NCBI GenBank assembly: GCA_951799405.1
Contig: OX637339.1
Span: 17,732,001 to 17,796,000 of the forward strand
Direction of reading: 5' to 3'
Origin: Agapetus fuscipes
Lineage: Eukaryota > Arthropoda > Insecta > Trichoptera > Glossosomatidae
DNA: 64,000 bases
The notes under the pieces are model-generated. The model searched no databases and was not told where the DNA came from. It saw nothing but the letters and a program-made list of their open reading frames with translations. This document shows, one piece after another, positions 50,216-60,420 of this stretch (its first letter is position 1; each line of letters begins with the position of its first letter). A program made the translations under genes and the position numbers.

Positions 50216-50811
50216 TAGATTATTATTCCACAAAACTAAGACCCGTTGTACTCGTAGTGGTTGAAATGTTGTAAATTCTTACAATTGCATCGTTCAGATA
50301 TGGAATTTTCCTGTCGCCTTTGCCGCATTCCTATACAATATGAAATATATAAACCAGTTTTATTACATTTTTTACATCCCCTCCTAGGTGCGTCAGAAGT
50401 GGATGTCGTAATACGTAAATTCATCTCTCCAGCGAGCTTGCAAGACAATTTTATGATGTTATTTTAATCCCGAATAGCTGTTCACGTCCGTACCTTTGTA
50501 ATATTCCACTGGCTTTGAGTTCTTCCCATAAAATTGACACATTTTTGGCTAATAAATCGAGAAATTGCCTAACCATAAGGCACAGATAACATAGATCTTC
50601 TTTTTTATTCTCTTGTCTTTTTTTGTGAAGAGAAAATAAAGGTTTTCTATACAAGATAGGTTGGTGAAATACCCCACAGTTTCACCATATAATAAATAGA
50701 TGTCGTTGCCCCACAAAACAACACATACGCTGAGTGTTATCATCTTTCATAATTAAATACCAACTGTACAAACTCCTTCATCAAAATAATCTTAATGATT
50801 TCACATTCACG
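50216..50811. other. No gene or known repeat seen
   Basis: A 68-codon plus frame (FSCRLCRIPIQYEIY) has no recognised fold. Confidence 0.4.
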
Positions 50812-50870
50812 CTGAAGTAGCCCATCGTAGACATGGGCGAAACGTCCGGAAGCTCCAGCTCCCACAGACA
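50812..50870 (+). repeat. PLE-type hairpin
   Basis: CACGCTGAAGTAGCCCATCG and GACATGGGCGAAACGTCC: 6-bp GCCCAT/ATGGGC stem between CTGAAGTA and GAAAC. Confidence 0.5.
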
Positions 50871-50899
50871 ACATCTCTCCAACATCAAAGGTTTTAATA

Positions 50900-51075
50900 A
50901 AATACCGACAACGTTTACTCAGACTTCACAAGCAATGAGTATCAGCCCCACGAGAGCTAGAAAACCCCGCTTCACAATCTACTTCAACTGAAGTGGTTGG
51001 CTTAAGGCCAGCCTCCTTATCTATAAAAATACCTAGGTTTCAATCGCCGCATTCGCGGAGAATGTAGCTTTATAA
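50900..51075 (+). mobile_element. SINE-G without head
   Basis: AATAAAATACCGACAACG, TTTACTCAGACTTCACAAGC, AGTGGTTGGCTTAAGGCC, CTAGGTTTCAATCGCCGCAT. Confidence 0.8.
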
Positions 51076-51134
51076 CGAAATTTCTATTAGACTTTTATAT
51101 TATGTGTATTCACGTAATGAAAATCCATTTGTGT

Positions 51135-51362
51135 AAGAAATTATAAAAACTTAAAAAGACACGAGTTTTATTTTCACAATTAAAAAAATCAAAAACTTAA
51201 AAAAACGAAGAGTTTTATTTTCACAAATTGAGAGTTTATTTCTCCCCGGTGTCCTCTTGATGACGTGAACAAGTCGAAAGTACTCGAGGTGAAATAGACT
51301 CTTAATTTGAGAAAATAAAACTCTGTGTTTTTTTTTAATGTTTTTATAATTTCTTATCACAA
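51135..51362. mobile_element. Foldback with PLE-type hairpin
   Basis: TAAGAAATTATAAAAACTTA and its inverse (TTTTTATAATTTCTTA at the right) are outer arms. In the middle CTCTTGATGAC-loop-GTCGAAAGTACTCG has the same CTYGATGA...GAAA order. Confidence 0.5.
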
Positions 51363-51924
51363 AATTTCTCTTTAGAATTACGCAAAGTATACATTCTAAT
51401 GAAAAACGAAAAATGAAATAAAAAAAAAACAGGTCAAGAGTTAGTTAGTTCAAGTTTATAATATCATCCCAGTATTTTTTCTCTGCCATTATATGCAAAA
51501 TTTAATTATACTGCAATAATTCGCGCAAAACTAGAGAGAGGGGGGGTGGGAGATGGAAACAGCGCGAAACAAAGTTTAAAATGAAAATATGCAATTTTTA
51601 CGACCCACCCTAATGCCGTGGAGCATTTCCTAGACGTATCCCGGACGAAGAATGGCAACTAATTTTGTAAAACGTCCCAAGTCGTACGAGAGATAGTAGG
51701 GTGCATCTTATGAATGTGCAAAGTAGGGATTTTCAAAGTTCACTCTCTGTGCAAAAAAAAAGATGTATGAGAGATTTGAAAGAGTATTCTGTGAACAATG
51801 CTGAGCAAATTTTTATGTTTAATTATTGGATTTAAATTCTCACCCTTTAAATATCTATATAGATATGAAATTTGAAAGGAGAAAGAGGAAAGGGACGACT
51901 GAGCTCATCTCCCCTTAATATTTG
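51363..51924. other. No gene; RTE-A trace
   Basis: GGAGAAAGAGGAAAGGGACG (51879) is a scrap of the RTE-A KGKRGKGR region. Confidence 0.4.
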
Positions 51925-52335
51925 TATTGTAGTGTTTTTGGGTTCGAAAAGTCTCTAAATTAAAACATGCAGGTCTTCTTTCAGGATCTTTATTTGCACT
52001 TAATTTTTTTTTACAATTTGTATTTATTTTTAAAACTTTTGGTAACACAAATTTGTTTTCACAGTTTAGTATCGCTTACATTCTTCAAATCAAAGGCAAC
52101 TATCTCACTGTCCTAGTGCACTCAAATTTGCTCCTTATATACTGTAGTGACGGAACTCTCTAGGAGCTAATTTTGCCAGTACACTCGCGAACATTCTACC
52201 AACTTCAAGAGTACAAAAGGACCATTTAATTTCTAGATTTCTTAGGTCTATAATTATTGCTACCTACAGTGGACACCTATACTAATCTACTTTTGACATA
52301 ATACAATAATAACTATCACTACCTACGATGTACAC
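51925..52335 (-). mobile_element. Solo LTR-like, diverged third copy
   Basis: Order as in 8268-8975: GGTCTTCTTTCAGG, TTTGTATTTATTTTTAAAAC, CTTATATACTGTAGTGACGG, AATTTTGCCAGTAC, TACCTACAGTGGACACC. Confidence 0.5.
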
Positions 52336-52964
52336 CCATATTAATCTACTATTTACATAAAAGTATAAAAAATGTAGAAGGCTGTATTCTCATTCCTAAT
52401 AACACTTTTATAAGAATGAATAGCTTCCACAACCCAATAACACAGATAGAAGTTGCGCTAATCTGCGTTTCGCATTTACAAATTCATTTCGTTGCAATTT
52501 TTAACCACGTTTTTCTTAGCTGGTTTTTGTTATTTAATTCTACGCTGATTCAGCGCCTTTCAGTTTTAAGAGTCCGCACATTTATAAATAACTCTCAGCT
52601 GCATTACGTCACAGGTTATCGCTTTAACCCCTAGTGGTATGGCGAAAGAGTAACAGTTATAGGTTTAGTATAAAATATCCCTCATAATTTGATAATGTTG
52701 TATTTCTAACAAATTTTTCGCGAAAGCAAAAGTTGTATTTTTTAGTTTGCTCAAATAACCGTTTGCTGAATGTGTTTTTTTTTCGTTATAAAGCATAGGT
52801 TTACAAAGTTGAGCATCAAAAATAATTGTACAGTTTTTTTTTTGCAAAACTTGCTGAAAAAATTCCGTTAATTTTCTGCAAATATTTTTTAAATAATGAA
52901 ATAGAAAACAAAAATATATTTGTTAAAAAACTAGATCATGGAAGAGGTTTTTAATTTTTTTTTG
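52336..52964. other. No gene; RTE-A tail trace
   Basis: CTAGTGGTATGGCGAAAGAG and TAACAGTTATAG at 52630-52660 are an RTE-A 3' end. The rest is A+T-rich. Confidence 0.5.
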
Positions 52965-53095
52965 TTATTTCTACAGAGAGAATGTAAATGAAGGAAATGT
53001 GTGAAAAATGTGATGAATATGAATGAAATGAATGAGGTTTGCAATGATAGAAAGAAATGCGGGTGACTAACTCTATAGAGGTTTTGGCCATCTTA
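52965..53095 (+). pseudogene. RTE-A fragment
   Basis: ATGAATATGAATGAAATGAA and GATAGAAAGAAATGCGGGTG follow the MNELKEVCKDRKKWR region, frame broken. Confidence 0.7.
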
Positions 53096-53282
53096 GCTTT
53101 TGACCCTGGTTCAAAAGGTGTTATTGAGTATCTAATAGTTAATTTATAATAATAACGTAAAAATTCAACAAAGATTTTCTTCACGAGTTGATTTATTTCT
53201 CGAGCGCTTTCGATGTTTTCAATGCATATGATTATTTGATTATATTAATACCTGTTTCTGGCCAGGAAAAATAGGTTAGTGA
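53096..53282. mobile_element. PLE-hairpin trace and SINE-L end
   Basis: Minus strand CATCGAAAGCGCTCGAGAAA (53190-53212) resembles the hairpin flank at 51275. ATTAATACCTGTTTCTGGCC at 53244 is the SINE-L 3' block. Confidence 0.4.
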
Positions 53283-53330
53283 ATTGTTTTCATCTTCACC
53301 AAACTATTTTTTATAAAAAAAATATAACTC

Positions 53331-53830
53331 TTTTGACTAGGCTTACCCAAAAGTCAGCTCAAAGGCTTTACTCGCTACAGAACGCCGCAGCTAGACTTAT
53401 ATATGGGGCTGCAAAGTCCTGCCACATCACTCTTCCCCTTCAGGCTCTGCATTGGTTAAAAAACCCCTGAGAGGATCACCTTCAAAGTCGGCTTGCTCAC
53501 CTGCGTGGGAGTGCTCCAGGCTACCTGATGGAGCTGATATCTCCAGCAACTACAACCTTCCACGGACAAACACTGAGGTCATCTGCATTAAGAAGCAGCT
53601 GCCTGAACATCCCTGCAAGAAGGCCCCGCACTGCTTTTGGAGACAGGGCATTCAAGGCGGCCGCTCCAACGACGCCTCACTGAGGGAACTGGATTTATAG
53701 AGACTGTTTAAAAGACGTCTCAAGACGCACCTCCTCGTCCAATCGTATGGACAAGCGCTTTTGCAGTGACGCACTGTCATAAAAGGCGCTGTATAAATTT
53801 TGTATTTATAAATAAATAGGCTAAGTGACT
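53331..53830 (+). pseudogene. Rex/CR1-like LINE 3' end
   Basis: SLQNAAARLIYGAAKSCHIT and LQALHWLK, then after a frameshift SPATTTFHGQTLRSSALRSS, RRPRTAFGDRAFKAAAPT and LKDVSRRTSS-like end. Standard C-terminus of the group, damaged. Its 3' UTR (CACTGTCATAAAAGGCGCTG) matches 49521-49662. Confidence 0.85.
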
Positions 53831-54314
53831 TACAATACAAAAAAAAAACACTTAAGCCATTAATATAGTTCCACTTTGTTCCATTTCAGACAATAATACT
53901 AAAGTTTACGATGTGCAATGCAGTAAGACACATCTTAAGTTGCACTTAAAATTTCACAGGAACGTCTTAAACTAACTGCAGTCTGGCTAAACACAATAAT
54001 GCACCAAACTGCTACCCCGTTTCTCTTTCCTGCTCGTTCCGTACGTTTCTTTGTCTTCCTTTTTTCCTCCCGGCAAATCTATTGTCTTTTCTTGCCAAAA
54101 CCAACATTCCCCTCTTTCTGTGCGGCCGTCTCGCTCGCTCTTTGGCGTGGCTGTATAAGCGCGTCCCTCTCTATCGTCTCAAATATTAAGTGAATTTATT
54201 TCGCATTTTTACTATGTAGCCATCTTCGCGAAACGTCTGCAGAGTGATCTAAACCCATAAATTCGTTATTATTATTTTTCCTTAAATCTATTGCATTGAT
54301 GATTAAACGCAACG
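53831..54314. other. No gene; pyrimidine-rich stretch
   Basis: 54000-54190 is C+T-rich. No motif in its 64-codon frame. Confidence 0.4.
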
Positions 54315-54450
54315 CAATTAAGCTGCACATATAGTGTAACTTCTTGCCTGCGTTATCCCCGAAGGGTTCGCATGTGGCGATCCGGGACCTATTTATTGTT
54401 ACGGATAAGGGGGCCGGCCTGACACTAACCACTTTCAGTTGAAGTGAGGG
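54315..54450 (-). mobile_element. SINE-G 3' half
   Basis: AGTGTAACTTCTTGCCTGCG, TTATCCCCGAAGGG, GGATAAGGGGGCCGGCCTGA. Confidence 0.8.
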
Positions 54451-54470
54451 ATAAATTGTTGTTACCCTAT

Positions 54471-54662
54471 ATTCTAATCTAAGTTGTAACATTGGGGGTT
54501 CACATTACATGCCGCACGTGAACCTACAACATAAAAACCCAATTCTCAAATGGGCATACACCCTGCAACTCTTGCGGTCCTTCGCTGAAACCGGGCTGAT
54601 ATTGGCAAAGTGAACCATTTTCTACAGCACAGGTGGTCAGTCAACCAACCTATAATTCAAAG
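54471..54662 (-). mobile_element. R repeat, internal deletion
   Basis: ATTCTAATCTAAGTTGTAAC to CCTATAATTCAAAG; the segment between TTCACATTACATGC and CGCACGTG has lost ~40 bp. Confidence 0.85.
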
Positions 54663-55884
54663 AACTACCCTATACCTCACCAAAAAGAGACTAAGCTCTT
54701 GTGTGGTGAGATTCATTCTGGATAATTCTAGAAGATATTGTAGTTGTTTCTTTTGTATAAAAAAAGTTCTTTTAAATATAAATGTTTCGTAACTACGTTT
54801 TCTAACAACGCCTCCAGTAAGCGTAAATAACAACGCCAATTTTCATACAGTTTTTACTCCCCATGACATGTGGTGTACTTTTTTTTTACACAAGAGATAC
54901 TGCTCATATTGTTTGAATTTCCATGAAAAAATACGCTTTATATATATATTTTTTTCAATAAAAGATACGATACTTCGGATATGTAGGTATTTTACCGTTT
55001 CTATTTTATTATTAATTTTTGAGGGTTTTTTTTATTTATTTTTTGATAAATATTGAGCTTGGATACTGTTTAAAATCTATTAAAATGTAAAAAGAACTAT
55101 GTTTTTGATACTTACTCTTTTTCGGATTATTTAAAAAATGTTTTTTTTTTTAATTTTGCCAAAGAAACACGAAACAATTTTTTTTTCTTTTTAAATAAGA
55201 GTCTTATGCACTTTTAAAAAAAACTTAGAAGTATGTATGTAATTCGGTACCATAAAGAAAAATTGTTTTTTTGCTTATCCTGATGCAGGACAACTCATTT
55301 CCGTTCAAACCCCAATTTTTTTTTTCGTACGAATACAATACTTTATAGTTCCTTCGGACTGCTATACAGTAAAAAAATGATTTTTTGGTTTCATCTAAAT
55401 TATTGTTCTCATAATACTTTAATTTTATGCATTAAAGTAATTCTCTATTTCACTATATTTATTTTCTGTTTTTCTGTTAACCAAATAGTAGTAGCTTAAA
55501 GAATTCTTCATTTCACCAGACAAAAACGAAACTTATAAAACTCATTTTCACAGCACCAAAGGGACCGTTAGAGCCTTCACAAAGCCAAAAGTAATTAAGC
55601 CAGCTCGCTTATGCACAAACGCACTGCTGGTATACTTTTGTATTTCATTATAATTATTATATTATTACGTTTTATATGGTGCTTTGGTCTGTCTGCAGCC
55701 GCACTTTCATCTAAGTTTTCTTTTGTGCCCGGTCCAAAGAAAAATACCTCATTTTTTTACTCCTCGATCTTCTTATTTCCTATTCTTCATCTTATTTTCA
55801 TTTTGCTTCTTGTTTTACTTCTCATTCCTCCTGTTTTTCCTTTCTTCTTCTTCGCCTTCGTGTTTTTTTTTCTTTAACGTATTT
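54663..55884. other. No gene; A+T-rich, T runs
   Basis: About 1.2 kb with no family seen elsewhere in the window. The 88- and 74-codon frames at 55611-55908 are hydrophobic because of T-rich composition (TTYTTY), not a supported membrane protein. Confidence 0.5.
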
Positions 55885-56075
55885 TGTCTGTCCAGAAACA
55901 GGTTTTAAGTAGATTGTTTAATATTTGAAATGAATTATTATTTAATAACAACCAACGACATCTGTTGAACTTTTTGTCAATAAGGCATGACGCAGGCGGA
56001 GTTAAAACCAGCGTTAGTGTCAACCACGTAAATTCGAGCGCCAACGCCTCACCCTCGACCATCCCAGTGACTAAA
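55885..56075 (-). mobile_element. SINE-L, head and 3' block
   Basis: Minus strand GATGGTCGAGGGTGAGGCGT, degenerate B box CTGGTTTTAACTCCGCC, and CCTGTTTCTGGACAGACA at the 3' side. Confidence 0.6.
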
Positions 56076-56137
56076 TACTTCTTTATCATTTTTTTTATTC
56101 TTCACTCTTTTTCGTCTCCATGCCTACCAATACATAA

Positions 56138-56505
56138 ATGTGAACGCGAACTTGAGTCGTATAACTGCAAACGCCGTCATCTCCAGATTTTATGATTTTT
56201 GAGATAATGATTGAATTTGATTCTGCGTAGTGTAACAAATCATTTACTGTGTGCAATGTGATGAAAACCTCACTTAATCCTCCGCAATTTTAATTGAAAA
56301 AGTATGATTTCGTGCAAACGCCGTCATCTCCAACTGATTCCAAATTGCGTTCAAAACACGATTTTATTTTTCTCAAAATCATCGCGTAAGGAGTTGACGG
56401 CGTTTGCATTTATACGACTCACTTACACGTGCTGGTTTGTGGGCATGCATTTAATATGAAATTCAATTGTTAATATAATATCTTTGCAACTTAGATTTAT
56501 TAGTA
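56138..56505 (+). mobile_element. R repeat split by a TIR element
   Basis: TGAACGCGAACTT on the left and ACTTACACGTGCTGGTTTGT to TTGCAACTTAGATTTATTAG on the right are one R copy; ACTT is duplicated around 56154-56420. Confidence 0.8.
56154..56420. mobile_element. 267-bp TIR element, ACTT duplication
   Basis: GAGTCGTATAACTGCAAACG and CGTTTGCATTTATACGACTC ends. ACTT at 56150-56153 and 56419-56423 region. Interior CTCACTTAATCCTCCGC is the unoccupied target of the MITE found at 39359-39598 in the sister copy. Confidence 0.85.
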
Positions 56506-56584
56506 CTTTTTTTTTAAATTATTTTGAATGAAAAAACTAAAAACACAAATCTGTTACAAACTGATTGCAAATTTTGACCAGCAC

Positions 56585-56775
56585 CCCTTAGTACTAGTTG
56601 TAAAACTTGAGTAATGTAAAGTTTACGGCAATTATTAAAGAGTGATTTCCCCCAAAATCTGCCGTTTTTGTTTGTCAAAGTGTAAGAAACAAAAACGGCA
56701 GATTTTGGGAGAAATCACGCTTTAATATTTTCCGTAAACTTTACTTTTCTCAAGTTGTGCAACTCGTACTAAGGG
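56585..56775. mobile_element. 191-bp palindromic MITE
   Basis: CCCTTAGTACTAGTTGTAAA and its inverse; nearly the whole element is two ~85-bp arms (CAAAATCTGCCGTTTTTGTT and inverse). Second copy 58597-58837. Confidence 0.85.
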
Positions 56776-57108
56776 TACAAGGACTAAGTCTGTTGGATCA
56801 AAAAGTAAAAAGTAAAAAAAATACATTTATTTGGGGGGGGTTGGAAGGAGGGAGGGAGTAGGCTGAGGATTGTCAGGGTGGGTGGAGGAGTATAGGGGGA
56901 AAGACTGGGTTTTTACAGAGGGAACATTATGTAAGCCAAAGTGGTGAAGTATTTAGTGAGAAAACAAATTGCCGTTCTCGTGTACGCCAGAAACCACCAC
57001 AGCCTCGCGACTTAATGTAGGTACCAGCTCTTAATAATTGCTATTCCATGTAGAACCATCCACAAGTACTTCTTGCTTTTGTCTGAATTATCTTTTGAAG
57101 GAATCCTG
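56776..57108. other. No gene; G-rich patch
   Basis: GGGGGGG and GGGAGGGAG-like runs at 56835-56905. Confidence 0.45.
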
Positions 57109-57505
57109 GTCACTGAATGATAGAGTACGTAATAATTGGGTGATGAACGAGTGTGGTATAAAGAGAATATGAGAATGAAAGTACAAAAGAGTACAATGAG
57201 ATGGTTCGGACATCTCGAAAGAATGGATGATAAACGACTAATGAAGAAAGTGTACAAAGGAAATGTCAGAGGAAAGCGCGGAAGGGGAAGGCAGAGAAAA
57301 GAATGGTAAGACCAAATATGTAGGTGAGATTGCGAAAGAATGGAATCTGCAGAGTGAGAATAAGAGAAGAGTATGTATGAAAAAGGTGGTGAAAATTGAG
57401 GAAATGAAAGTGGTTTGTAAGGACAGAAAAAAGTGGAGGCGCATCTGCGGAGGTACCGGTCACCCCTAGTGGAACTGCGGCAGGATACGTTACAGTTACA
57501 GCTGT
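57109..57505 (+). pseudogene. RTE-A LINE C-terminal end, unoccupied site
   Basis: LNDRVRNNWVMNECGIKRI, VQKSTMRWFGHLERMDDKRL, KVYKGNVRGKRGRGR, then EWNLQSENKRRVCMKKVVKI and CKDRKKWRRICGGTGHP. Ends GTTACAGTTACAG. It carries the empty site for the MITE at 14296. Confidence 0.9.
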
Positions 57506-57542
57506 GCGGGAGACTCCCTAGATTTGAGAAACTCTAGCAGTG

Positions 57543-57707
57543 TTATTCATGTGGTCCTAGAATACGAAAACCCGAATCTCAAATGAACATACATACACAG
57601 CGCAACTTTTGCCGACCTTCTCTGAAACAGGGGTGACATTAGCGAAGTGGACCATTTTTTTTACAGTATGGGTGGTCAGTCTCATACCAACCTTTAAGTC
57701 AAGGAAT
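57543..57707 (-). mobile_element. R repeat, tail missing, on RTE-B
   Basis: CATGTGGTCCTAGAATACGA to CTTTAAGTCAAGGAAT, continuous with RTE-B 3' UTR. Confidence 0.85.
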
Positions 57708-57880
57708 ACAAGCAATTAATTACATCCAGTTATACAAACAAACAAACACTAGAAAATCTACAAAACATCTATAAAAATGAAAATTGATTCTTGGCCTTAG
57801 CCGCCTACATTACAGATCAGCCGCCACTTTTTTCGGTCCTTACATACTTCTTTCATATCATGAAGTGCTCATAAAAAACT
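57708..57880 (-). pseudogene. RTE-B 3' UTR and last codons
   Basis: CTTAGCCGCCTACATTACAG and ATCAGCCGCCACTTTTTTCG (antisense of KKWRLICNVGG) follow a diverged 3' UTR. Confidence 0.8.
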
Positions 57881-57972
57881 TCGTAACTACAGCATTCTCA
57901 CTCTGCTTTAGTGTTTTCTCTCGTTGAAAATAGGAAAAAAATTGTATTTATTTAATAAACCCATGTTAGTCA

Positions 57973-58065
57973 AGGACTGCAACTCTTGCGCCTGTTCCCC
58001 GAAACAGGAGTGATATTAAAAAATTGAACCATGTGTTTACAGTGCGTTCATTCTCATACCAAAAC
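57973..58065 (-). mobile_element. R repeat, deletion derivative
   Basis: ACTGCAACTCTTGCGCCTGT to TTCATTCTCATACC; both ends lost. Confidence 0.6.
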
Positions 58066-58079
58066 TGGCGAGTTCAAGG

Positions 58080-58335
58080 ATAACAAAGATGGCGGATAAT
58101 TTGTTTTTCCTGTTTTCAAAGTAAGACAATTTGCTGTGCCGTCTACGCGCGTACATTGTGTTTGTGGCTCCATTATATTATAGTCTATGGCCGTCTGCCG
58201 CCGTACCATAAACAAGCGGCCATTTCCCGCGCTTTTCGCCGCTTCCGGTCGCGTCCGCCATCTTGCTTCCGGTCCTGCCTGGCGCTCTGCCGGACAGACG
58301 GGGAAGCTTCGCTGCTGTGACGTCACCGCGGTCTA
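58080..58335. promoter_or_regulatory. CpG-rich block with YY1/ETS/CRE-like sites
   Basis: AAGATGGCGG (58086) and CCGCCATCTTG (58256) are YY1/Pho-like; CTTCCGG occurs at 58242 and 58266 (ETS); CATTTCCCGCGC (58221) is E2F-like; TGACGTCAC (58318) is a CRE. This set is typical of housekeeping promoters. A different reading is that AAGATGGCGGA and its inverse, ~170 bp apart, are TIRs of a small element. No transcript start or gene is visible. Confidence 0.35.
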
Positions 58336-58373
58336 GAAAAATAAATACGAGAAACTAAAAATTTAATTTATTT

Positions 58374-58572
58374 ATTCCTTGACTTATATATGGGTTGGTG
58401 TGAGGCTGACCAGCCATACTGTAAAAAATGGTTCACTTTGCCAATGTAACCCCAGTTGCAAGGAATTTCGGCAGGAGTTGCAGGGCTTGTGCTTATTTAA
58501 GATTTGGTTTTTATGTTGTAAGTCCACATGCGGCATGTTTAAGCGCGAACTTATACGTATCTGCTTGTGAAG
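58374..58572 (+). mobile_element. R repeat, tail lost
   Basis: TTCCTTGACTTATATATGGG start, to CGTATCTGCTTGTGAAG. Confidence 0.85.
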
Positions 58573-58596
58573 TTGTATTAATTTAACCACCCTGTA

Positions 58597-58837
58597 CCCC
58601 TAGTACGAGTTGCAAAACTTGAGAAAAGTAAAGTTTACGGAAAATATCAATGAGTGATTTCTCCCAAAATCTGCCGTTTTTGTTTCTTACACTTTGTGGT
58701 CTGAGCAAAAGAGTTACAGTGATGAAGAAAATAAAAAAAAGTTCAAACAAACAAGAACGGCAGATTTTTCGGGAAATCACTCTTTAATAATTGCCGTAAA
58801 CTTTACATTACTCAAGTTTTGCAACTCGTACTAAGGG
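58597..58837. mobile_element. 241-bp palindromic MITE, TA flanks
   Basis: CCCCTAGTACGAGTTGCAAA and GCAACTCGTACTAAGGG ends; TA at 58595-58596 and 58838-58839, as for Tc1/mariner. The loop is ~50 bp larger than in 56585-56775. Confidence 0.85.
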
Positions 58838-58839
58838 TA

Positions 58840-58935
58840 ATGATGTGAACGGATGTTTGCGAAACCGGTTGTGGAATTAAAATATACTCATAGTAATCGA
58901 AAACAAAGCTGTTTTTCTTTTTATCTTTTAAATCA
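58840..58935 (+). mobile_element. PLE terminal fragment
   Basis: GATGTGAACGGATGTTTGCG and AAACCGGTTGTGGAATTAAA match one arm of 33776-34106. Confidence 0.65.
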
Positions 58936-59136
58936 TCTTTATATTATTAAAATTATTCATGTAAGAAAATTTTAAAATGTAAATAATCTACTCGTAGTAC
59001 AAAAGTTAGAAAAACTTTGTTTAACTTGTACATTTTTTTTTTAAATCTAGTATAATGCTTTCAGTCACCCTTAGTGGAATAAAAATAACAGTAACATTCA
59101 AAAAAATTGTTCCTTTTTTGAAATTCTATAATTTAA
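58936..59136. other. No gene or known repeat seen
   Basis: A+T-rich spacer. Confidence 0.4.
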
Positions 59137-59514
59137 CCCTTTCGCCGCCGTACATCTTATTACAAAAGTGCCTCAATATAATTTTATATCATTTCCGAAC
59201 CCTTCAAACGCCGCGTGCAAAGGAGAGCATAAAAGAGTAAGGTGGTGTTGGCCCCCTCCCCCCGACTCCGCACACGCAAAAAAATACATATTTTTACAGC
59301 TCACGGTATTCGTATGGCAATTTTCGGTTCCAAAGGGTTTTTTCTGCGGGGCCATAAAAAAAACCTCTATGACAGATTTACGGCGCATATAAAAGTGTAC
59401 GAGGTCTTGGAATGTATTGGGCGGTTGCCGAAAGTTTTTGAGGTTTTTTTTTTGTTCGTTTTTTTTCTTGAAGGAATGCAGCGTGTAGGAAAGCGGTCGT
59501 TGGCGGTGAAAGGG
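59137..59514. mobile_element. 378-bp piggyBac-like MITE with TTAA
   Basis: CCCTTTCGCCGCC at the left and GGCGGTGAAAGGG at the right, each next to TTAA (59133-59136 and 59515-59518). TTAA targets with CCCTTT ends are diagnostic of piggyBac. Frames of 61-108 codons inside are not related to a transposase. Confidence 0.85.
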
Positions 59515-59582
59515 TTAAATGTGCAATATTTTTTTTGTATTGGAATGTTTCACGTGATCGAAAATTAGAAAAAATATTTGTT

Positions 59583-59630
59583 GTAATCTAAGTTGCATAG
59601 ATATATATATTAGCCTTTGTGAAATACTTT
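59583..59630 (-). mobile_element. R tail remnant
   Basis: GTAATCTAAGTTGCATAGAT only. Confidence 0.6.
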
Positions 59631-59650
59631 GTATATATTTAATATGGAAA

Positions 59651-59888
59651 TCCTTGACTTATAGGTTGGTATGAGGCTGACCAACCATACTGTAATTTTT
59701 TTTTCATTTTGCCAATGTCTCCCCTGATCCTGGGAAGGTCGGCAAAAGTTGTTGGGCTTATGTTCATTGCAGGTTTGGATATTTTAGCGCATTTGTAAGC
59801 TCGAACTTACACGTGTCTGTTTGTGGGAATGTATTTGATATGAGTTTTGAATGTAAATGTATCTTGGCAATTTAGATTTTAGATTTCA
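59651..59888 (+). mobile_element. R repeat, old full-length copy
   Basis: TCCTTGACTTATAGGTTGG start, small deletion before AGCGCATTTGTAAGC, tail ATTTAGATTTTAG. Confidence 0.85.
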
Positions 59889-60307
59889 TTATCTCTTCTT
59901 ATTATGAAAAGTTACACCCAATAAAATGTTTTATTCACGATTTCTCAAATCAGTGAATCAGCACCTATTTAGTTAAACCTTTATAGTGTCGATATTAAGA
60001 GGGTATCTTCTTTTATTATAATATATATCGTAATTGTAAACATTTCGGAAGCCCCTTGGGTGCGGAAAGTTCTCACAGTATACAGTCTCTTCGGACCTCA
60101 AGACTCGTAGAAGTTTAAAATCCTGCGGTTGCTAATTGATCAAGTAAGACCCTAGGGACATGCGGGAAGGGGATCCTAGAGAAAGGTGACGCTCCAGGCA
60201 AAAGGATGACCTTAAAACAGGCATATCAAACTCTTATGATATTGCGGGCCAAATGGTTTACTTTTCGACCAAACTGGGGGCCGCAAAAGCTAAAATAAAT
60301 CATCAAA
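59889..60307. other. No gene or known repeat seen
   Basis: Nothing recognised by eye. Confidence 0.4.
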
Positions 60308-60400
60308 TCCGGTCCGGTCGATAGCTCTTAGATAGAGTGCTTGCATTCCATGCCGTGAGCTCGGGTTCGAATCCCACCGAGGGTGTCAGAAATTATTATT
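60308..60400 (+). mobile_element. SINE-G head
   Basis: GGTCGATAGCTCTTAGATAG, CTTGCATTCCATGCCGTGAG, GGGTTCGAATCCCACCGA; 3' truncated at AGAAATTATT. Confidence 0.85.
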
Positions 60401-60420
60401 AAATTTTAAGCTTATTTTGT

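Noticed and set aside
55611..55908. Strongly hydrophobic 74- and 88-codon frames suggesting a membrane protein
   Set aside because: Hydrophobicity comes from T-rich composition (Phe/Leu codons) present in both overlapping frames.
59242..59568. 108-codon plus frame
   Set aside because: Runs through the right end of the piggyBac-like MITE; not related to a transposase.
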